Positions 1-14,171 of a stretch of 64,000 nt of DNA are shown one piece after another. Position numbers and translations under genes: made by a program. Within the stretch, counting starts at the first letter, position 1. Each line of letters opens with the position of its first letter. Source of the DNA: Liolophura sinensis (taxonomy: Eukaryota; Mollusca; Polyplacophora; Chitonida; Chitonidae); contig NC_088295.1 in assembly GCF_032854445.1 (NCBI RefSeq), positions 53,985,249-54,049,248 on the forward strand. The letters run 5' to 3'. The notes under the pieces were generated by a model. That model had not been told where the DNA came from and ran no database searches. It saw only the letters and a list, made by a program, of their open reading frames with translations.

Positions 1-3000
1 CAATTACCTGCTTTAAAGAAATATTAATGTTAACCCTTTAATCAGTCTGTTGTTTTTGGTTGTTATCTTATGCTTTGTTACCTGTTGTTCATTCGACTGG
101 AACATGGAATTATCTGTGGCAACTCATGGAGCGATATAAACCATTTCCACGCTTCATTCCAGATAGTGAAATATGACATAAGTAAACATCAGCAAACATC
201 CAATTTTCAAGACAAGCGTCAAGAGCCTGCTTTGATGTCACTATTAAACAGTTTGAAGATCAGAAACCCCACAGAGGAAAGCTCTTGCTTACCTAGAAAG
301 GTGGACAAGGTTCACCTGTTCCAAGTCCTATTCTTGTCATCTGTTCACCTATTCTACTTTATTGGCACTATTTGAATTTCCATTGCCACAATTCCAACTA
401 TATACACACTATTCCAATTTCCATCATCACTATATTGCCATGCATCCCTTTTAATGTGTATTGTGACCTGTTGTAATTTGTTCTTATAACTAAAAGACAT
501 CTCAAAGTCATTAAAGGAGAGCACCACTATATTGTGGGGGTATTTCAGTGCAACACTACTACTTTTTGACGACGAACTGAACTGAACTAGAACTCCAAGG
601 ACAGAAGTTCATTTGCAGGAACATCTGGCATATCACAACTCGTTAATAATCACATTTTCATCTCTGAAAATGGTACGTCACAATTCAGAGTATCAGCTGC
701 AGATGCTATCTGTTTGTCCTTGATGTTGAGTATCAAAGCGTTGATGTATGAAAAGGTTAATAAACTAAACAAGAAAGAAGGGTTCTCTAAGTACTCTGAG
801 AAATTGCCAAATAGGCCACTAGGTTCAGGAACACTAAGAAGAAACCAGGCATACAACGCAAAAGCACTCTCTGGCAAGCATTCATCAGTTCCTCCTTCTG
901 GCACCAAACTAGCATGTTTGTTTACTATTACGCAGCTTAGAATTCCGCACAGAAACATAATCTTTGGTACGTGAGTGGGGAACATTCTTGTTTATCAGCT
1001 GTAATGATGAACTTCTGGCTTGCGTGTGTAACAAACCTTACATGTATGTATTAACTCATGTTAATATTTCCACAACCATGCTACTTGATACAGAAATGTG
1101 CTGGACAATTTGCTCATTTCATCCATTATCAATGAAGATGTGAAAAGGCAGAATTCATTCATTTGCAGCATGTCACGTACATGAAGACAGTGTTTTTCTC
1201 TGCTCTTTCCCACCATGTACCCAGAAGTTGTTAACAGTAATTCTTACTGAGCCACTTGAGGCATTTATTTCCAACAACAAGATACAACGTAATTACACCA
1301 GAAGGAAACATGAAGGCAGTTTTATCACCTACGCAAAGAGTAGAACAAACAGCTACTGATCATTTGTAACATCCGTATCTTCACTGTTGGGCCACCCAAG
1401 CTGTAAGTTAAACCCCAAATGGCAGTGTGTTCTGATAACTAACACAACAGAGATGAAAACAGGAAGTAAATCATTCCACCGACCCAGAAAACATTTCCTC
1501 ATGTCCAAAATCCAACACGCTGGTGGCATATTAAATTAACACTAATTGTGTGTGCAGATAAATGAAATGGTTGAAGGGCTTGTGCAACAATTTCAAGAAT
1601 TTTCCACTACGTAAGTTACAACATTACAACAGTATAAAAATTCTGAAACTACCTGATTAATAGCACCCTACAATGACACTGATCCACCTAAGCCAATGTC
1701 ATGACAGTAAAGCGAATATTTCCTAAATCTCTATTTTTCCTAAATATTTATTTAGTGGAAGACAAAAAAAAAAAGAAAAAAAAAGAATGAAGTAAGCATC
1801 AGCTGGAAAAGCATGGAAAACTATATACAAAACCACCTGGTCCTGAGCATTATGAACTCTACAAATCCAGATTTGTGTCAGGGGCCTAATGGTCCAGCAT
1901 GTATCTATCACAAATATGAACACATGTGTGCTCAAATATAAACAAAAATCAAAAAAGGAAAGATCTGAGATCTTAATTTATTGCAATACTATTTTCCATA
2001 AACATATTCCTCAACCTTTTTTTTGCATATGAAGACCAAATTTCAGTGTGATTTATGCAATGTGAATGGGTTGGCCAATTTCAAAGCTTCACAAAAAGTA
2101 AAATTTTTTTGCTCCACACAGAATATTCTGGGATTGCAAACCAGTGAAAAGGTTGTAGAACTGCAGAGACTATTTCGGAAATACATATACATAAATTTTA
2201 AGAGATAAGACATTTGTGAGTCGTCACTTACGTGTGATAACGACTGAGGGCAGACATGAGATGATAAACAGATGTGGTCCTGACAGATTACCATATTACA
2301 GGTGAGATCACGGTATACAACCAGGTAATCTACCTTTTAAATTGCTCGTCATGTTCTAGTCACTGTCATGTGATAAGCATTATGTACATGCTCAGGCACT
2401 TGTACACTTGAATTTTTCTCAAAGATTTACATGTACATACCGGGATTCTTAGGGCTGGGTATTCATGCCTTGCATTTAATGTCAAAGAGAAAGAACTACA
2501 AGCTTTACCAATATTAGCATGAGAATTTTACTACTGTTTTACTCTGTGTACACCATCTTCTGTCCAACAGTATATACTAGTATTTATAATCTCATCTTCT
2601 TCTCATAGAAGTTCTTTTTTTTCATAAAAATGCAACCTCATTTAATGTTCACTTTATGAAATAAAATAGCCATATTTAGAATAAAAACTATTTTACTTGT
2701 GTCGCTCAGTTCAGTAATTCAGAGAAAATATGAATACATTTGCATACACAGGATAAATTTCTCGGAGTGACTAACTGCAAAATATGGCCGAGACTGAAAT
2801 CTGACACTTTGTAACCTTCACCTCTTAACTTCCTAGTACATATATAATTACATGCTTCGAGGAATTCAATTTTGTCATAAACATATACATATATAATTTC
2901 TGTCCCAGAATTATCTTTGTGCTGTTCTACGAACCTAGAGCCTTATATGTGTAGGCTTATGTATATAACCTGCAGGGGTGAACACTCCTAATATGGACAC

Positions 3001-5160
3001 AACTGAGCAAATGCCTTTCTTAGTAATTCAATTAGCACTTTTTAATTTCCCTGTTCAGTCAGTCTCAAAAATAGGGCAGCAATTCAAACATACAGGAAGG
3101 AAATCACACCAGCATCTGATATATCTGTAAACTTAATATTAACTCTATTGATGCAGAGCATCATTTTTAATAAGCTTTTGTGCACAAATATTTTTATTTT
3201 AACTCTGATGCTGCAAAAGTTCAAATTCTGTTGTTGTTGTTGCAAAGGTTCACATTACCTCTCCATATGTGAACCCAATCATTGTAACTCTCTTATATAG
3301 AACAGCAAATTTTTGAAATTAAACCTCTGTTTTTGCACAAGTTCACATTTTACCTCACAGCTGTCACAAAAGCTCACTCCAACTTTCAGTTGTTGCAAAA
3401 CTTTTCTATTTTAAAGGGCGTCTTTAATCCAAACTACATCATTCTAAACCAACAAGAAATCAATGCTATTAACTTGCTATGCTATGCAACAGACATTATC
3501 AACAATGCCATGTTTACCAAACATATCACACTTTATTAGCAGAGAACACAATATCTGATAACACAAAGTAGAAATAGTAATAACTCAAACTGTCTTTGGA
3601 ATTGTTCTCCTTCAATATTGCCCTTTCAGTGTTTTCCTTTCCATTCTTTCCAAAGAGAGAAGCCCAATGTCTTTCAGCTTGTTTATTGTTGAAGTGAAGC
3701 GCCATGTGGCTCTGGCTTGTTTGCTTCTTCCTTGTGTGCATATAGACAGTTTCTATTATCAGAGATTAAGCCCTGGTCTTTCTGGGAAACAAGTGTACAC
3801 ATAAACAGCAGGCCTGGGAAAGACACAGAACTATATTATCATATCAGCTATAGCATTGGAGGAAAAAAGGCTTTGCACATTCTGTAACGCGACAACAACG
3901 ACGACAGTGGCTTGGTCTCCTCACAAGTTCTGGATTGCCCACAGCTAGGTCATGCTTCCACAAGCTTTGATCAATACCAGAACATTGTTCACATAAACAC
4001 GGCTTTATGACGACAATCTGCGCAAAGGCCTTCAAATAGGGAAGCCTTAACTGTCAGATCTACATCCATGCCCTCTTCAGATACACGTTCGTGACAGGAC
4101 TATATACATCGTGTCTGGCTGGTTTGAGAAAAAGAATCAGTGAACCTACCACACAGCCATTGCTCATGGGATAAATGCCAGCTAATGTCACTCTAGCCTT
4201 AATCCTGAAGTGACCAAGCTCATTCACCTGTGTAATGTTGTATACAGGTAGGAAATGACTTTTAATTTTATTTTTGACAAACTATTAGTTCACAGTTCTT
4301 GTAAACGATCTGCAAACTGGCTTCCGTTTTATTAGGTACAGGTAGAAATGATTCTATAGCATCATTGCTGAGCTATGCAAAATAGCACTAAAAAATGCTG
4401 TAGTATATGTTATATATACATGACGAAAGCTAGTTCTTTCCAAACTGTGAAATTGTTTATGATTTTACTAGGTATTCATCATACCTGCAAGCCTCACATA
4501 ATCTGTGTCATTTCTAATTTTGGACACTATCTCCTATAACAAGGAGCTATTCAGTTTGTATACACGATCATAAAATTGACTCAATTCTCTGTCTACATTT
4601 ATTTAAATACAACTTTCTATATCAAAGAAAATTTAACAAAAGAAGAGACAAACTATAATGTTTCCTTTTATAAATGCATACGACTATTTTTTTTTTTTTT
4701 GTCAGTCATTTCATTTTCCAGACAGCTAATATAACATTCTTTTACCAATTTGTCTTCACTAGACAATGGTACTTTTATCAATGTTAATGAGGACTGAGTG
4801 AGTCATATGACATCGGAGTTGCATAATACCTGGGACGTTTATTGTCCAAGGGGCATTATATTACTAATCATCTACAGTTTCCTCTGCCTCTGGCACACAC
4901 CTTATGTGCCGTCAAGTATGCATTACACTGCATGATTAAATTCCACTTTATACACAGAATACCAAAAGCACTGTATTTCTCCCAGATTAGCCTTTTTTTC
5001 AAGTGACACATTTTGCTTGCTCCTGATTCATTCATCCATGTTATGGAGCTATTCTTTGTGAAGTTTGATTATTTGCCTATCGGAAAAACTTGAACGTTTG
5101 CATCAAAAGTTTAACTTTAAGACTTTCAAGTTCTTCTGAAATGTGCATATTTACAGGCCG
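1..5160. other. Intergenic or intronic AT-rich DNA, no supported gene
   Basis: I see no exon chain or recognisable domain on either strand. The longest open stretch is a 111-codon minus-strand frame at 650-985, which matches nothing I know and has no flanking splice logic. Homopolymer runs occur near 1,765-1,785 and 4,687-4,700. A short (TTG)n stretch lies near 3,230-3,245. Positions about 2,005-2,115 match a dispersed repeat also seen near 25,400 and 50,400. If ASCC3 continues to the left, this could be deep intron. Confidence 0.5.
2005..2115 (+). repeat. Dispersed repeat copy (family R1)
   Basis: This stretch shares a recognisable series of short words with 25,395-25,545: a 'CTCAACCTTTT' start, a 'CATATGAA' word, 'TTTCAGTG', 'GGTTGGCCA' and 'TTCACAAAAAGTA'. 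Another copy in reverse lies at 50,340-50,460 and a weaker one at 49,965-50,070. No coding capacity or terminal repeats are evident, so it is most likely an old non-autonomous element. Confidence 0.5.
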
Positions 5161-5162
5161 AA

Positions 5163-5169
5163 TTTTCGA

Positions 5170-5221
<52 letters not shown>

Positions 5222-5240
5222 TCGAAAATATATATATATA
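5163..5240. repeat. (TA)n microsatellite flanked by inverted arms
   Basis: A TTTTCGATGAAAATT arm is followed by a long TA run and then by its reverse complement AATTTTCATCGAAAA; a second short TA run follows. The whole block is close to a perfect palindrome and should extrude as a hairpin or cruciform. Confidence 0.85.
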
Positions 5241-7361
5241 TGTTTTTCCCAGTAAAAGGGTGTTTTCAAAAACTTGTAAGATCACACTGAAAATATACAA
5301 TAACTTATAATTAAAGACTGATCGTATAGACTATGAAGACAGGGTATTCAACTTGTCATCTTATTTTAAACTAAAGACACAAATGTAGTCATGCAGCATG
5401 TCCCTTCACAACACAGACTGGATCCATTCATACCAGCTCCACCCATAATATACTGGCTGCCAGTGTATCAGTGAAAAAGTTTTTAGCGCAATAACCATCA
5501 AAAACAAAACAAAAAAACAAAAACAACATGCTGACATTAACAACATTTGACCATGAAGATTGGTTGAAAGAGTACCCCTGTGAATCATTTATTCACAAAC
5601 TGTACCGTAATAATAGTTTTAATGGTAAACTTTGAAATAAGTTTTCAGGGTAAAATTTTAATAGATAGGATGTATTATTTTAAGTTAGTTGGCTTTGCAG
5701 TTTTCCCTCATAGAAGAGAACCACTTTACGTACTGAGTTAAACACACAAATCACATAAACAAACATATTTTTTACTTGACAACAGCAGGTGAATAAGGAG
5801 AGCAAGCCATTATCCATTATAACCCACCAGTTAATGGCTGTCGTAGCCATAAGCCATGTAAACCAATGACAGGGACATCTGGGACAAGTCATGCACCACA
5901 GCACTCCATTCTGCTATGTGTAACAACAAACAGCATGCATGTAGCTTAGGTTAAACTGTACCCGCTTACACAGCACTATGGGTTCAAAGGACAGCAACTG
6001 GTAGCATGTACATATACACTGTATATGTATTCAAACTACATGTGGAATAAATAATGCACTGAACACCAATTCTCAGATCTTTTTGAAACACTCCAGAACC
6101 AATTAGTGACAAAACCATCAGGCCAGTGCAGGAAGCTGGTACTAAAAAGATACAGGACACTTTTTTAAATAAAGATAACAGGAAGACATGAAATAAAATT
6201 TACATCAAAATGGATGCAAGGAAATTGTTGACACTATTCCATGTTTGACCTATATTTTTCTGTGAAATTCAAAAAGTTTAGACATGTTTCTTTTAACCAC
6301 CATTCCAAAGAAACCTTTTACTTCTTGTCTCTTATATTTAACAAGTCCATATCACCAATGTGCATCTCTGTCTAACCATTTTCTCTAGGGTCACTGTAAC
6401 CCTAAACAGCTGCAAGCCAACAATCCCCACTGGCCCATATATCTGTAATCAGGAATGGGCATCAGGTCATTCAAGCTGTTTAAGGGGCATTTAATGCCCC
6501 AGGGGAGCCTTCATCTATTGTCAATGGCACACGCCAAACTACTCGGTCCAGTAAACACAATGTCCATTAATCATTAACTGACCATAGCAATCAGGAAGTT
6601 CAAACCTAAATCCTGACATTCCATTGGTTAGACAGCCTTGAATATACAACAGGTACCGAAGAAATCCCATGCCATTACTACAAATGAAAAGGAAGTATTT
6701 AAAGTCAACAGAAAGTGAGCTGCCCTTTTTTAGGATCCCAGTAGGTAATAACAGCACACAATATCACTATACACACTGTTGTCACTTGAAGAGTAATTGT
6801 CACTATTTAAATCTTAACTCAGTCTTTGTCAAGAACCAGCCAAGCACAGACTTTCCACCTTCTGCAACCCTTTAGCAGATAACTGTGAACAGAAAGCTAT
6901 CAACACCAACCCTTATCAAAAACAAACTACAGGATTCTTTGAAGTAAAACCCACAGAAGAAAAAGGCTCTCACTATTTTAATTTCAATTCTTCAATAGAA
7001 ATTAAATTGAAGCTTCTCTTTGCTTTTTTTTTGTTCATCTGAAAATCACATTCCTCTTGGGTCAAATGCTGGCTACATCAACCACTGGATTTGAATGTGT
7101 TCAAAGTCCGGCCTGTCCCAAGTGCTTCTGTTGCCTTTATAAGCCTCTGATGTATCTCTCATCGAGAACCTTCTTACCCATCCTCTCATCCTCCACAAAC
7201 GCATTCCTTTTGCTGTCTCAACCGACAATCTGAGGGTAAATATTTTCTGTCCCTCACCATGGTTTAGGTCTGTTTATTATAGGAAGTAATAAATTGTCCC
7301 AGTGAAGTCTCACATCCTTCATATGCATGGGAAACTGACAAAAATCACGGGCATTTTGACC
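5241..7361. other. No supported gene
   Basis: AT-rich sequence with scattered short open frames on both strands, none with recognisable similarity or splice context. Nothing further is supported. Confidence 0.5.
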
Positions 7362-7477
7362 TGGGGCCACTTTCACAATAGTTTGTAACTAACGTTTTTG
7401 ATAAAAGACGTCTAAATTATAGTGCCATACGGAGATATCATTTACGAGAAAAGCTAAGAAAAACTCATTCATTAAAA
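7362..7477. mobile_element. Truncated MITE-like element (family of 51,577-51,719)
   Basis: It begins with the GGGGCCACTTTCACAA terminal word seen at 51,577 and shares internal words with that element: an AAAAGACGTCTA / AGAAGACATCTG block and a TAGTGCCATA block. The right terminus is missing; the 45-bp satellite begins directly where it should be. Probably a non-autonomous DNA element fragment. Confidence 0.5.
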
Positions 7478-8155
7478 ATACTGCTCACATTATGATCAGC
7501 TCTGACAGCTTCTGGATATCACATACTGCTCACATTATGATCAGCTCTGACAGCTTCTGGATATCACATACTGCTCACATTGTGATCAGCTCTGACAGCT
7601 TCTGGATATCACATACTGCTCACATTGTGATCAGCCGTGACAGCTTCTGGATACCACATACTGCTCACATTGTGATCAGCTCTGACAGCTTCTGGATATC
7701 ACATACTGCTCACATTGTGATCAGCCGTGACAGCTTCTGGATACCACATACTGCTCACATTGTGATCAGCCGTGACAGCTTCTGGATACCACATACTGCT
7801 CACATTGTGATCAGCCATGACAGCTTCTGGATACCACATACTGCTCACATTGTGATCAGCTCTGACAGCTTCTGGATATCACATACTGCTCACATTGTGA
7901 TCAGCCGTGACAGCTTCTGGATATCACATACTGCTCACATTGTGATCAGCCGTGACAGCTTCTGGATATCACATACTGCTCACATTGTGATCAGCCGTGA
8001 CAGCTTCTGGATATCACATACTGCTCACATTGTGATCAGCTCTGACAGCTTCTGGATATCACATACTGCTCACATTGTGATCAGCCGTGACAGCTTCTGG
8101 ATATCACATACTGCTCACATTGTGATCAGCCGTGACAGCTTCTGGATACCACATA
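7478..8155 (+). repeat. 45-bp satellite, 15 copies
   Basis: Fifteen head-to-tail 45-bp units, about 678 bp in all, each containing the word GACAGCTTCTGGAT. Variation is concentrated at few sites: TCT, CGT or CAT before GAC, and ATATCA versus ATACCA. Because 45 is a multiple of three, one plus-strand frame stays open through the whole array (7,492-8,202) and would encode a 15-residue repeat. The other five frames have a stop in every unit. No signal peptide, splice signal or known family supports coding, so I call it non-coding satellite DNA. Confidence 0.95.
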
Positions 8156-10044
8156 AACGTGAAGAAATCAAAATACAATTAATACTCTCACACATGTACT
8201 GATACAAATCTAACAAAGACTCCTGTTCCTTTACAAAAGAGACAACGGATATTAAATGAACTCATTAAGAAATCCTTTACAATGTAGACAGACATTCTGG
8301 AGCTGTGGTCCAACTCAAATGATCCATCTGTTTTAATAACTTAGGCCTTCGTCTGGCAATACATTTGCATCTAACATTATACATAATGTATTGATTTTCC
8401 CAGTTATTTTTTTTTTCAATGGGGTAGTAAGTAAAGGGAGGGGGGGCTGAAATTTTTTTCTGAAAATTTTATGTTTAGTACACTCTTGACAGGTGTGTCA
8501 GAGGCAGACGAAAAGGGCCTCAAATAAACCTTCATGTACCCTAAAATAACAGGCCCAAATGTGATCTCCTGTAAATGTAAGTGTGAAAAGCTACCCTGGT
8601 AAAATCTGTAACAAATGTTTAGATAAGGTAAGCAGATTATAGCAGACGGTCTTGCAGATGATCAACTGATACGACATACATTTACCTTTTATATCCAGTA
8701 CAGTATAAGTCTCAAACATTTTAGGCCTGTCTCTGTTGTGTAAATGAATAGATGTAGACCATACCGGGAGGAAAAGTTTTGTACAGCTGGATAGGACAAT
8801 TTTATCTTATTAATGTGCTCTGCACAATCAAAAGAAATGGAGTTGAGAAAACACTATTTCCACTATTCTCGCTACAAGAAGGATAACCCTAGCATTCATC
8901 ACACAAGTGAAAAATTCTTGCAAATGGAGTAATTAAAATACATCTTTGCACACAATGTCAATTATAAAGTTAACATTTTTATACACGAAAATACTGAGGA
9001 ACCAGCCATTCATAAACCCAACTGAAACACCTGTCTGTAACAGAAGTTTTCTGTGTGCTGTGTAGTTCATTGTAAAAGGAACGAGTAAAGCAGTGAAAAA
9101 GTCTTGCTGAAAACAACAGCATTAATGAAAGGTTAAAATAAAAAAGTGAAAATCCCTTTAGATTCATAGAAAAGGTATAAATGAAGCTGCAGGAGAAAGG
9201 TCAGATTAATGTTTCTTTGAAGTGCACATTATACAGAGAAGCGTGGCCGGGCAGTGAGCCTCAAAGGGCTGGCTTGTACCCCTGGGGTGCTATACCGTGA
9301 CTGTGACCCAGCAGAAACTGCCGCCACTCTGCTTGCTAGGGCAACTGACAATAGGCCTGGGCCATTTATAAATAGAACAGGGGCAGATGGCTTGAACAGG
9401 TAATTGCAAAAATGAGAGCATTATAAAAGATGGCTTTTGTGGAAAATGGTGCAGATGGTAGAGCTCATCCTAACCTTCATCAATAACAAAAAAATTCCCT
9501 CAAAGAAATCAAATGCAGCGTGTATCAGATCTCTTATTTTTAATAACACACTTCACTCTGATGCAGCCAACATTTTTAGGAAAAAAAATTGTATTCTGAT
9601 ACATAAATACGCAGGTTCTAATATTTGCTCAGAATGTTTTGGTTATGGTTAAGCTTTCATTTTTACATCAGTGTCACTATACAGGGGTTACTGAATGCAA
9701 ATATAGCAGATAAAACTCTGCATCTATGAAACCCTTTCTTTCCACACCTGAACATTCCAGAAATGCAACTGTTAAATATACTTTCCATCTGGCACAACTG
9801 AAAACAGATACCCAAAGAAGTAAGCAATAATACCTGAAAAACACCTGCTTTACACATACATGTGCACAAGGTATATGTTACTACAAGTGTGTAGGACATA
9901 CAATGAAAATGTTAACGTTTGTGGCCCAATTCACAATCGCTGTTAACCCAGCCTCCACCAACGGTAACCAAACAAGGGTTGTGATCGAGAAACCCCGCAT
10001 AGTTCACTGATTAGAATTGTCAGAAAGTATATCTGCGAACCACC
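8156..10044. other. No supported gene; one GC-richer patch
   Basis: Mostly AT-rich. Positions about 9,236-9,405 are clearly GC-richer than their surroundings and contain TTATAAATAG (near 9,367), which fits both a TATA element and a MEF2 site, followed by a possible donor GAACAG/GTAATT. It could be an enhancer or an unannotated first exon; nothing coding is visible. Confidence 0.4.
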
Positions 10045-10400
10045 CAGTCTGATGAACAAAACACTGTCACCAACTCTCAAGACATACACATGTACAATCA
10101 TAACAAAGTGCAAACACATTCATCAACATATACAGTCTGATGAACAAAACACTGTCACCAACTCTCAAGATATACACATGTACAATCATAACAAAGTGCA
10201 AACACATTCATCAACATATACAGTCTGATGAACAAAACACTGTCACCAACTCTCAAGACATACACATGTACAATCATAACAAAGTGCAAACACATTCATC
10301 AACATATACAGTCTGATGAACAAAACATTGTCACCAACTCTCAAGACATACACATATACAATCACAACAAAGTGCAAACACATTCATCAACATATACAGA
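10045..10400. repeat. 88-bp tandem repeat, 4 copies
   Basis: The word CAGTCTGATGAACAAAACA recurs at 10,045, 10,133, 10,221 and 10,309, giving an exact 88-bp period. Copies differ by only a few substitutions. No coding or RNA feature is apparent. Confidence 0.95.
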
Positions 10401-13400
10401 AAATGAATATAGGACTAAATTTTTTTTCATCTGTAATATGTTTCAAATAGACTGGTAGTTGTGCGTACGTTTATTACTGCTACAAGGACAGTACAAAAGT
10501 GTCCTAAAACCATTTACTGCCAAACAGGAAGAGCTTTCCCCATGCATATAAAACATTTTATTAAGCCTTTTGTGACCTATCACTATAACCTTAAAGGATT
10601 AGTGTCCAGATTGGGTAGTTATTCATAATTAGCTACCCCTCTAAATATTAAATCTGATATACATATGAGATGTAGACCTACTGTGTAGTACAGGACAAAG
10701 GTACAACTTAGCAGACCATATTGTTAGTGCAGTTGGAAATGCCTGAATAAAGATCAAATTCAAAGTCTGAAAACTCGAATCTGAAATTTGACCAGAAAAT
10801 GTCACTGTCATAAATTGGAACTTGGAACTTCCATTGTGGGTTCAAATTGACGCGGCAGTGTATTTGCTTCTGTGTAGCTAGAATCCATCTCGAAAATGAC
10901 ATCGCTTTGATTCGAATTCCCAGGTCATATAGGCCAGTTAGACTTGGGTTGGTCATCTAAGACGTCACCCTCTGAGCTTTACCGGGCAACTGACTGGAGA
11001 TTGGCTAGGGCAGTAAATCTACTGTTTTTTCGTGGATTTAGAGTCATAATTATGTTTCTCAGAGGCCCTCCTGGTAACATACTGTTAAATAGGTTATAAT
11101 CTTTATACTTAGGGCAAGAAGTGAAATTTGAATACTAATCCTTTAATTGTCAATGAGATTACACATCTATCTCTTCTGACCATTAGATATCTATTCCTCT
11201 ATCCACATGCCATTACATTATTCCCACACCATCATTCAGCTCCCCCCACCCTCCCCTATTTCCAAAAGTCAACCTCAATTTCTACAGACTGGTAACTTGT
11301 TCTACCTAAATACGTAGTTGTCTACAATTCCCAAACACTCTGATGTGCCAATGCTTTTTCCAGCTGCACCAAGATGCATAACAATGTAAGGTCGATGTTG
11401 AGGCCAGATGTCTGCGTGTTCAGGCAGAACCACCTGTGCTTGTTTGAATTATTTACATAGGTAACTGCTCAAAGCCTTGTAGAATGCCAGATGTGAATAA
11501 TTCACTAGATCACTGACATGAGTCGATATTCTCCAGGGCTTTCCAATGAATGATTCAGGCATTATACCAACAGTCCATGTACCTTATTTCTTTATATTAT
11601 TATGGGAAATATGGGGCTAAGAGAGTCCTGAGATAGTTCCAGCTAGCGAAGAGTAGGGTGCAAAGGGACTGATGAGCTCTGGACTTCTTGTATCTTAAAA
11701 GACTGACCCGTAATCAACAGCTGATAAAAAGACAGAGAACAGATTGTGCCATGCGCCTCCAAACCCCCTCCTGGTCTCACCTGACAAAATACTAATCAGA
11801 AACCATAGGTGTTCCTGTTACCCCCAACACCATTCTAAACTGTTACAACAATGCTTCTGTTATTTGAGCTCAACTTTTCTTACAGTCTGAGGTAAAGATC
11901 TCTAAGAATCGAAGTAGGCATCACTAAAAGACCACTTAAAACTATACATAACTATACATTCATTTATTTTTTTTAGATTTTCGGGAAAAGAGTTAATGGC
12001 ACTCAAACATTTGAATTCTAAGGTGGGTTTTATGAACCATACTATCAGAGGTTAGAAACTCTGACGTCACAAGAAATTTTTCCAACTCTAATAACGACCA
12101 TAAAAGAATATCTCTTTTTATCCATGAGAGAAAGCTTACAGAAATAATGTTCCCAAAAATTCCTTTGTTCTGGTGAACATCAGGAAAAAAAAAAAGAGTT
12201 CCTAGATACCGTCAACATGGCTCATGAAGCCCACCATAGTATTCAAAAATTTGCATGCCTTTCAACACTTAAAAAATCTGAAAAAATAAATGAAAGTATT
12301 TTTACGTATAGTTTTCAGTTGTCTGGATGATGAACCTCACTTGATATTTTAGCTTTCTTTTACTTTAAGGAACTTAAATTTATATGCAGTTAATCCAAAC
12401 TTTTTACTAGATTAAGAATCCTCTGAACTTATTTGTTCACTATTAACCCATTTCAAGGTTTTTAAGCAACTAGCTTACTGCAGATTCTCATAGCATATGC
12501 ATTTCTTAACATGTTACACAGTTTGAAGACTACTCTTACAATCTTACAGATCGACAATTAAAGTGAAATTAAAACAGTAGAATTATTTCATATTTTGATT
12601 GTGTTATAAAGGTTATTCAGTCATCTCATCATACTTTTATTACAGCCAAATTCAAATCAGTCCTATTCATTGGTCTATGGAGCAATAAAGAATTAGCAGT
12701 CCATTCACCAGGACTCGAAACTCCCTGCAATTCTTATTAATCATAGGTTTTACCTATTCATACATGTAAGAAAAGAAATAAAGAAAAGCTACATTAAATA
12801 TTCACTAGCACTGAGTATACTGTAATATGGATTAGAATGAATAATCCAGAGTGGAATTAATTATCAACATGAAATTCATAAAGTTATTAGCATATTGTCG
12901 GCTTGGGGTAATTAAAATGGGTCGGGTCAACGTCGTGAATCTCTTATCAGTACCATCAATACATGCGTTAATGTAGGCCAGTGTCTTATCACTGACAGGC
13001 ATACAACTTAATCAAGCAGTCATAAGGACAGGTACTGTGTTTATAGGTGTGTGTGTGTCTGGCACTGAGATTATGCCAGCTTGGAACAACACGGGGGCCT
13101 ATAATGTTGTCTGTGTTAAGGTGTGAAAACTTGGAGGTAGTGGGGGGCTGCTGATCCAGACACCTTAGCCATGGAGTCAGTAATTGGTGGCGTGTGCCCA
13201 GCATGCGCCAAGTCAGTCCTAACTCATGGCTGTGTACAGCCCGCCAAAACTCTGGATCACTTCTCTGTCCACACAACCCTCCTAGAATATCTACAACAAG
13301 GGCTTAGCCTCCAGGCTTCTTTATGCAGATAGATAAACAGTCGCGTGCCCGCTAAATACACCCTTTGTCAGGTGGGCACAAGACTCTCTTGGGCTTCTTA

Positions 13401-14170
13401 TTATGTTCTTTATTTATTCAACTCGAGCATACAGGGCTAAGGGGTCACAGTGATTTCAAAGGGGTACAATAAAAAAAGCCCGCCTCAAACAAGACAGAAG
13501 CATCCTCGGCACACGCCAAGCTTTTGTTCGTCCTGAACAATCCAACCAGCCTTTTCAATCTATTTCCTTACCAGATAAATCTCACACAATACATTTGGGG
13601 AGCCACTGACAATGAAGTGTTCTGCCGCCAAAAACCAACGGGTGATACTGAATCTGGGCGTGTGTGAGAGGCCAGCAGATGATAGACTGTAGCGGGCTTT
13701 TCAGCAGCCACAAATATCCAGGCCACCTTTCTGTATAGATCAATAGACACTGTCTGTTCACACCCAGATCCGCTATTGTCCATGCCCCAATTCCGCTTAG
13801 GCAACGCTGATGCAAACTGTTGTCTCCCAAAGACCAGATTGTGCAGTCTAGCAGGTGAAAAACTGTCCTGTTATTTTTACCTGGCTAAAGTCTGTCTCTG
13901 TGATTATCTGTAGGCGCTCTTTGATCTCCCCTGGGTACAAAAGAGAGAGAGGTACAAATAACAACAGTGGGTCCCCCTGGGGGCAGACTGGGCCCATCAG
14001 CTAACAGCTGGGTCCTCCCCGCGCACCCCATTGAGGGGTAATCAGGGGAGCAGCTGCCAGGGCTACAGGGCACCCAGAAATAACCTCAATGCTTGGCTCG
14101 TGCCCACTACAATGTAAACACTTAGACACAGCAGGATAATTAGCTCCCAATCTGCTTAAGAGCCTCCCGT
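10401..14170. other. Non-coding upstream region of the SUEL-CUB gene
   Basis: No supported exon. GC content rises toward the gene (about 12,990-14,170), and this part holds several overlapping minus-strand open frames (12,989-13,276, 13,568-13,830, 13,885-14,225) that do not resemble known proteins. A short (GT)n run is near 13,043. I regard the last ~1 kb as probable promoter-proximal regulatory DNA. Confidence 0.45.
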
Positions 14171-14171
14171 C

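Noticed and set aside
650-985. 111-codon minus-strand frame
   Set aside because: No recognisable domain, an opposing open frame of similar size on the other strand, and no splice signals; treated as chance.
7492-8202. 236-codon repetitive open frame
   Set aside because: The frame exists only because a 45-bp satellite unit is a multiple of three; there is no splice context, signal or similarity.
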